Of a DNA stretch of 64,000 nucleotides, positions 38,601 to 47,600 are shown piece by piece. The stretch comes from Watersipora subatra (taxonomy: Eukaryota > Bryozoa > Gymnolaemata > Cheilostomatida > Watersiporidae), in contig NC_088717.1 of NCBI RefSeq assembly GCF_963576615.1, positions 52,367,026-52,431,025 on the forward strand, read 5' to 3'. The position numbers were made by a program, and so were the translations under genes. Below the pieces are notes generated by a model, which saw only the letters and a list, made by a program, of their open reading frames with translations, had not been told where the DNA came from and ran no database searches. Every line of letters starts with the position of its first letter. Within the stretch, counting starts at the first letter, position 1.

Positions 38601-41600
38601 AAAAAGCTCATGTGCTACTTTTGAAAGTCCCATGAACCATATCATCAGAGTAAACTTAGCTTTTCATTGGACATGCGATACTTTAACCAAATTTGTTGAC
38701 ATCATCTCGGTTACGTCGGTGTCTGTTTGATGGTCTTTTGATGAAATAAGCCATTTTAGCTAACTTGCAAATATAAAATATGTTTTACTGAAATTTCAAC
38801 GATAACTATCACCCAAAGTTTTAATTGTAAAACAGCAGTACAGGTAAACTCTCTACTTAGGCTTTATTTGTGCAAAGTTTAAGCAAGTATTTGATTCTAC
38901 ATCCAAAGTAACTTTTAACATATGACAATTAAAAGTTCTATGAGGCATTGCAGTTCTTTAAGTAAAACTGAAAAGGCTTAAGATCAAACTTGAAAAATAT
39001 AAACCAACTAGCTGTACCACCCGGCGTTGCCTGGATAATAAAAAGTCTTTGGACAGAAAATTGATTTGTCCTTAACATATAACAACATTTACCATTATTA
39101 CTTTCAAACTACATATCATGAGAGAAGTGTTTTCTGTAGTTGAAATAAATTAGGAGAGAAAATAAAAACAACTGTAAAAGTTTTCAAACTTTGTCAAACT
39201 GTAACTTTCAGACTTTATATCATGAGGGAATGATTTTGTGCAGAACAGGTTCTTTTCTTAGGAGGTATTAGACAATGTGTAACTTCTGAGAATACATGTA
39301 TTTAACAGATTAATATGTATTGATTGTTAATACATGTATTTAACAATTAATGTTAATTGCAGTTCTTTAAGTAAAACTGAAAAGGCTGAAATTTCAAACT
39401 TGGAAAATATAAACAAATTAACAAGCTGTGATAGTTTAAATATTATGTATTTTAAGTTAAAATAAGTTACAGTAACGTACAATGTATATCACCTCTACCT
39501 TTATTCAGTAACGTACAGCGTATATCACCTCTAGCTTTATTCTTAACAGGGAGTCACCTTCAGCATGGCTGCTGCAACAGTGGACCCAGGCTCTACGGCG
39601 TATGACCCCTGTCCCCTCATACCGTATCTAGCCGAACTAGGAATACCTTATTTCTATGAGCAACAAGGTAATAATCTATGGAGATGTTTATTATAGTTAT
39701 TCTGTGGATCAAAGCTAAAAGTTTGGCATTAAATTCTGGTAAACGGTGCGCATTAGTTCCAAAGACTAAAAAACTTCTGTTGCTTTGACCTGTGTATGAT
39801 GGGAGCAGGTTTCTTTCACTTGTCACTACCTAAAAATTACGAGTCAGCTTTTTTGGACTCGCACAACATAAGCAGTTAAAGCCTCTACGAGTCTTTGACT
39901 TTAATGGTTTTGTTATGTCAGCTCACTTTGTTAGTTTCTCTCTCTCCAGGAATCATGCAGCAAGCAGGCAGCGTCGAGGGAGGGTGCGACTCTATATGCA
40001 GCTACTGTAGCAGGATGAAACGGGGCAGACTGTACAAATGTGCACGGCAGCACGGCTACAATGTACTAGCTATGGGTCAGCATCTTGATGATTTAGCTGA
40101 AAGGTGAGCTCCGACTGTCTGAACAAATATATGAACTTAGGTGAAGGTCAGAGGGAAAGGGTGTTTGTACGCAGCTGAAACGTTGTGCGCTGCTTCACGG
40201 TTCTTAAATATTGGCGGCGGATGGTGACGTGGTGTGTAATTCTACAGAAGGCTGGTAGAATATAAGTATGTTATTAATTTTAGAATTAGAAAATATGTTC
40301 CTAGTTTTTATTTTTGTATGTATTTGCTAGGGTGACTAAGGCTATGGTACTTTGAGAATTACTTAACAGACGGGAAGAGATCAGTGTATTCATGCCATAC
40401 AGCCTAAGGCTGCGGTCTGCTCAATCCAGCTTTCACATTTTCTTTAATTCCATTTACATTATGGATGGGGCTATTACGACATTCCGTTTTTTTAAATTAA
40501 AACATTAATTATAACATAAAGTAGGAGTAATATACATGTACATACAGTAGACGCTACTATAACGTAAACAATTCGCTCCATGAATGTTTGCATTATAGGG
40601 AATTTACATTAGGAGAACAGCAAAATACATGTAAATTGTCTAATCCGATCCAAGATCTTTTTAAACTCACCCCTTTGGCAATGCTGGAAGGAAAATCTTC
40701 ACTTAACTCTTTTAATTTGTGAGCTGTACTGTAACTGCAGAATTATTGGTTTGCATCAACAACTTTTCTCCTTTTTTATGATCAATCTCACTGGTTGTAT
40801 AGACCATGGTTGCGGTAAATTTACAACAAGTTAATAGGGACTACACATTTTCTACGTTCATTTACAACGATTCACTTATTTTCTCTTAACAGCAATCTAT
40901 TCTGCAAAGTATGACTAATAATAAATATTTTGCACGTCTACAATAAGACAAAACAACAAAATCTTCTTACTATAAAAAGCAGTTCTACCTGTTCGGCATC
41001 TATTCCCTATTCAGGGTGAAGGTTAGGATAAAGATAATTTTTCGACAATACTCCAACTCATGACATTAAGTCTAGTAGACCAACGTTGTAACACTTGAAC
41101 CAATCGATCGCCTTTGTATTTATCAACGATGCGCAGCTATCCTATTGGTCTTTTTGTTGACACACAACGATTTACAACAACAAACTAGAATGTCACGAAT
41201 GTAATATATAATGATATACAGAAGGCGTTTTTTCTCTTGCGATTGCAGCGAAATAAACTAACAATCAGATCGAATTTGAAAACTCGCCCGACTTGACACC
41301 TTATGTTATATGGAATTCTTTACGTTGTAGGAAGCAAAAGCGTCACAGAAAGTTTTTACGTTATCTGGAATTTATGTTATAGGAGGTATACGTTATAGGA
41401 GGTATACGTTATAGGAGGTATGCGTTATAGGAGGTATACGTTATAGGAGGTATACGTTATAGGAGGTATACGTTATAGGAGGTATACGTTATAGGAGGTA
41501 TACATTATAGGAGGTATGCGTTATAGGAGGTATGCGTTATAGGAGCGTCTACTGTACTTTGAGTTTAACATGTGCTTTCTACTATGATCAATTTTGCCGA

Positions 41601-44600
41601 ACAAAATTTATAATTGATACTTTAGGTGTTTTGAGAAGTACTGGCTATCTTTAGCTGCGCCAATACACTTCATCAGACCTTTCCAGACATGTTACACGGG
41701 TGGATCTGAAATATTACAAAACAATCAAATTTTACATTCTCTGTTTAATGCAATCTTGTATGACGGAAACCTTCTGAGACATTCATAGAGCATGTCTTTT
41801 AGCCAAAATTTTTGGGTGCAAATTTGAAGTTGAGCTAAAATGTTAGGACGAGTTTCGTTGAGCTGCTGTTCAGAAACTTTCAGAGAAACTTGTAAGATTT
41901 GTTTGTATCTGATGATGATTTGCATTTTAGTATTTATCATTAATCAGAGAAAGTAATGGAGTAACAATAACTAGATCTAATTTCTATTGTCCACCCATAA
42001 TGTTAGAGCGCTCAGGCTTGAGAGATTTTGTACCAGGTTTAAAGGATGTTTATGGCGGCATTGATTCATTCATGGCAGTAAACCTCATTTGGCCTTTAAA
42101 AGTACAAGTAGTTTTATTTAGATAGCTCTAATCTATAAAATATTTAAGCATTTATATTTATTTAATCGGTACATATAAATATAATATTTCTCAGTTTGTG
42201 TGTATATGTGTGTATGCATGCGTGTCCAGCTATAGCTGTTAAAATCTTAGAATAAAGAATCTGTATCGCAGAAGATTTGATCTCAGACTCTCCTGCGCGC
42301 CAGTCCAAAGCCATACTAATTTGGCTACACAAGCTTAAGAGCTTCCTAGGCGGTATTCCTGGGAGGAAATATGCAATGGCTTTCCATTACTATGCAGGGT
42401 GGTGGCATAACGTCATGAGAAGCTGGTAGCTCTTATTAGTAAACTTACTCAAATTATCTATTGGCAGTGTTCCAGGCTAATAGCAAGTGGCAGGCAACTT
42501 TCACTACCTCTCATTGTTTATAAGCTGATTTTTAATACCTGGGCAACGTCGGGTAGCGCAGCTAGTATAAATGTTAAAATGTATAATATATAAGTAACGA
42601 GTATATAAATGTATAATATATAAATACATGTATATAATATATAAATATAGTAATGGAAACATGTCTTTGTGGAGAAGAGCTAATGATAACCATAGCTAGT
42701 TGTTTCTGCTCTGCTTTGGAAGGGACCTGTATGTGTTTTATTACACTTTTTAACGAACTTTTACTAAATATATATGTTTGGAGTTGTTATAAGACACAAT
42801 TTTTATACTAATGTATGAAAGCCATTCAAGAAATGAGGTGAATCGATAAATCTATTTCTCAAAGTATGTCTGTCTGTCTGTCATTCCGGCTATAGCTATC
42901 ATTAGAATAGCTGTAGGTGGACAACAATGCTGACACAACATCATGGCCTACCACCATTAGAAGCCTAGCGCCTATTAATTAGCTTATTAGAATTACTAGC
43001 TTTCTTAGTTTATAAACTGATTTTTAACACCCGGGCAACGCCGACAGGCCCAACTAGTTGGTATATCAAAAGAAGTTCTATTATAAGTAGCTTACAATTT
43101 TTTTCAACATAATTTCCATGCAATGACACACGCTCTTGTCATTGAGGTACCAGCTTTGTATGCTTTTAGTATGGAAATCTTTAGATTGACTTTTTAAAAA
43201 GTTGCTTGCTGCAATCTTAATCTCATCGCCATGATCAAGTGGGTTTCTCTCAGAAACTCAGCAACAGGCCCAAACAGGTAGAAGTCAGATGATTCAAGAT
43301 ATACATAAATTGAAATATCTTATGCTGGTTCAAGCGTGTGCTCGTGATTCCTAGTGGAGTGAGTACCAGTAGTTCTGAAAGGGTATGACTAATATCAAGG
43401 TAATATAAGGAAGAATTTTTGATAGTACATATTTAACAATCCTTAAATTCTTCACATTTAAGATTTGTCATCACATTAAGAGTAGAAACGGAAGCCACCT
43501 TCAAGGCAACATATTCTTAGTACCTACTCTCAAAGTTCAAAACAATGAGGTCAAAGAACCGGGGCACCGTTCACGCTTACTGTTTCTCATGTAAAAAGAA
43601 GACAGAACAAAGACGAACAAAGACCAAGCTGATGTTCAACGGGGCCAAAATGGCCAAAGGAAAATGTCACAAATGTGACACAAGTACAAGCGTGTTTATC
43701 AGGTAGATGGAAGTCTTTACTTGTCTCTTGCTGTCCTGCCGTACTTATTGATGCAATCTATTCGTTTGTCTGGACGATCATTAGTCTTATTGTATTGTCG
43801 GCACAATAAAGTAAGGGAGCAGCTTTTCACAAGGTCTTCATTTTTTTTGAAGTTCTACATTCATTATCAAACGGAGCCGTTATTCTCGTCGACAATCGAA
43901 AAAAAGAAGAAGAAAAAGGACTAGAAGTCTCAAGAGAATCAGTCGACGAAAATCATCATCTCCCACAGCACACAGGGCGACGAATCGCAGGCGAGTGAGG
44001 TTCGCAAGAAGAAGTTCGTGCAGAGCATAAATGTCTGTCAAGATTTTTATGTATTTTTTATTTGTTTTACTGCGCTAGCTAAGATGCAATAAATATAAAG
44101 AAAATAAATCAATTGTGGATGTCATCAGGGTTGCTTTTCTGTTCACAATTAGTCTTTGTGAATGTCCAACTTTCTCATTAGTAACACCTATTTATTGTTA
44201 TTATTAACACCTATTTATCAATGATTGCGATCATTCTATTTATGTGTATAGCATTGTTGACATTGTATAGCATTTACCAACTAAATATTGGTTAGAAGGA
44301 ACTTAGTCAAACCAAATAAAAAGAACTACCATCTTGAATGATAAACAATATGACAATGTATTAGATCCCAGCTGTGTTCATAACGCTTTCTTCCGCCAAC
44401 TGATTTGCTTTGGTAATTTTGCTTAAAGATTAAATGCTAAAAAGCTTAAATGCCTACTATAACAACTATTGTGAACCGTTCTCTCATATTTGTTATATAT
44501 ATAAGGCTCATATATAAGGCTTTATGAATGGTTGAAATCTTCAAATATTAGTTTAAACGGCCGTGAAGGTAGTCATTAATAGTTTACATAAAAACTAAGT

Positions 44601-47600
44601 TTTTGTAAGATGTGTAGTGTTACTCAGAAATGGAACATTGAAATTATCCCTTCACCCTTTAGTTTTATCAAGTAAAATAAACTGTTTCTACTTTCTGTTA
44701 AAAACTTAAAAGCATATGTTTTTTCCGAAAAAAATATATGTCAATTTTTTGTTCACAAACATCCCCATTTTAAATTTTATGTTAGTGTTTATTTCAATTT
44801 AGAACTGCCAGCGTACAGTGAAATCTTTCAGCGGGTAAAATTGTTTGCATGTAATTATAATTACAGCTAAGCATTGCTCATACCTACTTACACGTACTTA
44901 TACTTGGTTTCACGTTCATACAATATTCAAATGAGGTTATACCAGTATTCAGAACATAAATTTATAGAACGTTCTTGGTTAACCTAAAGGAACCCTGTGG
45001 AAAAGTTCCCTCAACTGTAGTTTATATATTTACTAGGTAAATGCCCGGCGTTGCCCAAGTATTAAAAGTCTTCGCAGAAACTTTTTTTTTATTCAGCATA
45101 TAACACCTGTTACTATTTTAACTTTCAAACTTCATATCATGAAAAAGTGTTTTTGCGCAGTTTTAATAAATTAGAAAAAATAAAACAACTGTAAAGGCTT
45201 TCAAACTTTGTCAAACAACTAACTTTCAAACTTCATATCATGAGAAAAATGTTTTGTGCAGGTCAAATATTGTAAATTAAGAAATAAAACAACTATAAAG
45301 GTTTTTAAATGTAAATGTGAAATAATTAGCTAGTAATAGCTAAATTAAGTCTGTTTTGCTACGATTGCAATGAAAGATGATTTGGTAATGATACAAAAAT
45401 ATGAATTGAGAAAACAAAATAAAAATTCTGAATACGTTAAACTAATAATAACTAGAGATGCCCTGATTCTAATTCACCAGCCGATTCAGATGCCGATCCA
45501 ATATACCGATTCTTATTGAAAAGTAATCCGATTCAGATCTTTTGTGTTACATAAATAGTTGTTCATTTTATTATGCAAATATAAATATAATGCAAAAAAT
45601 ATAAATATTAATTTATTTGTTTGTATTTATGGAAAAAAATATATATACATACACGTATTCACATACTGACAGACCGTGCATGTAGTAACAAATCAGTCCA
45701 TGTTTCTTGTAATTTGTAAATCAAGGTAATTGCTGTAAGTGGTACAGTTCTCTCTGTGATAACGAAGTCTCTCTTCTATTGCTGGATGAACTGCTGGGCC
45801 TGTACAAGTTTAGAGCAAATCAATGTTTCTTTTAATTACCGTTAGTAATTCAATTTTCTCAGTAAGAAGTCTCTTCTATCACTATCAAATATCAATGGAG
45901 CCAGTCGTACTGAAGGGGTGGACTCACTTGCCACAGATGATGGAAGACAGGCTAAATACCGATAAGCCACTATGGTTACCGTTTTGTACGATACAAACTT
46001 TCGTAATGCTAGTAAATAGAAATATTACACTGCATTCTTGTCTCCCATCTTTGTTATCTTGTACGTGATTGGCTGCAATAAATCGTATCGCTGTAATTTG
46101 AAAATACCACACTTTGTGATAACGTCCTGACTAAAGCAAAAAGGTTTCTCAGCTGTAGACATGAAATAAATTGTGTGGCAGGCCCGAAATTCATTAGGTA
46201 AAAGTATGGAGCTTGCAGCTGATGATTTATATTAGTGTAGCAGGCTAAAATTTGGTTTTCTGCTAAATATTTTATCTGTAAAAAGTATCGGAAGTTTCAG
46301 ATTTTTCAGAAAAGATCGGCCGATTCAGATACTTAACACCCATATCGCCACCGATACCGATTGCCGATACCAAAATCGGGGCAACTCTAATAATAACAAT
46401 TTGTGCATAAAAGTGTTTGTGTGTATAAAAAAGGTTACTGTTCCATCAAAACTTTGAATACTATGATACTGGTGCCTCTCGATACTAGTACAAATGTAAA
46501 AGTGAGATATTAGGCTGTCTTTGTCTGGTACTTTGTCTCACCGACTAGAGGGTGAATGTAGAGGCTATTTTTACTCGCGATAATACAATTGCCGCGTAAA
46601 AATTATTAGCCTTTACCGATTTAGCAATCGAACTTTACGAAAACCGGAAATAGAAGTGTAACGGTACATTTGAATGTAAAATGGCACATTTAAAAATTAT
46701 TAATTTAACAAATAGGTAATGGTTGCAAAAAGTTAGTTTGTAAACAATTTCAAAAAGTAAAAAAAGCAAAAGGTAATATTACTTGATAATCAAAAGTGCA
46801 CATTTAGCCTGTGCATATGGTATATGATACCATATACCGCTAATAATGCTAAGAGCTATAGCTCTGCAGTTAAATGCATGGTTTGAAACTTGCGGTTGCA
46901 ATCTCCTAGAGTTCAAATCCAGCATGAAACGGATATTTCATTGCTAAATTTTAATAGGTATAGTTGGACATACCAAAGCAAATACAAACTTTAAGATTTA
47001 TGTATATAGATGAGGATAAGCTTCTTGTATTATATGAACGCAATTGTGTGTATGCTTACAAACATGCTGTAGTTTAATAATCACTCCAAATGCTGTGGAC
47101 TTGAATAATATCCTTCCTGCTAATTCTAACACCACAGCATCACCTTGTTCATGTGAATATCATCATCTTATTTTATTTGATGTCGACACTCAAAAGCTAA
47201 GCAAGCGGTGTCAAAACAGAAAAAACAAATGCAAACAGATAAAATCACATGAAAAATTTTGATGAAAGGAAATAGAGATCAGGACTTATGACTAATTCTA
47301 TGAATACCTGTGATATTGTAGATAGTACCTGTGATATTATACATAGTACCTGTGATATCATACATAGTACATGTGATATCATACATAGTACCTGTGGTAT
47401 CATACATAGTGACTATGATATTATACATTTTACCTATGATATCATACATAGTACCTGTGATATCATACATAGTAACTATGATATCATACATATTACCTGT
47501 GATATCATACATATTACCTGTGATATCATACATAGTACCTGTGATATCATACATAGTACCTGTGATATCATACATAGTACATGTGATATCATACATAGTA

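Noticed and set aside
41388..41548. Regular repeat array resembling a CRISPR
   Set aside because: The 16-bp units are directly adjacent with no unique spacers, in a eukaryotic intron inside a transposon end.
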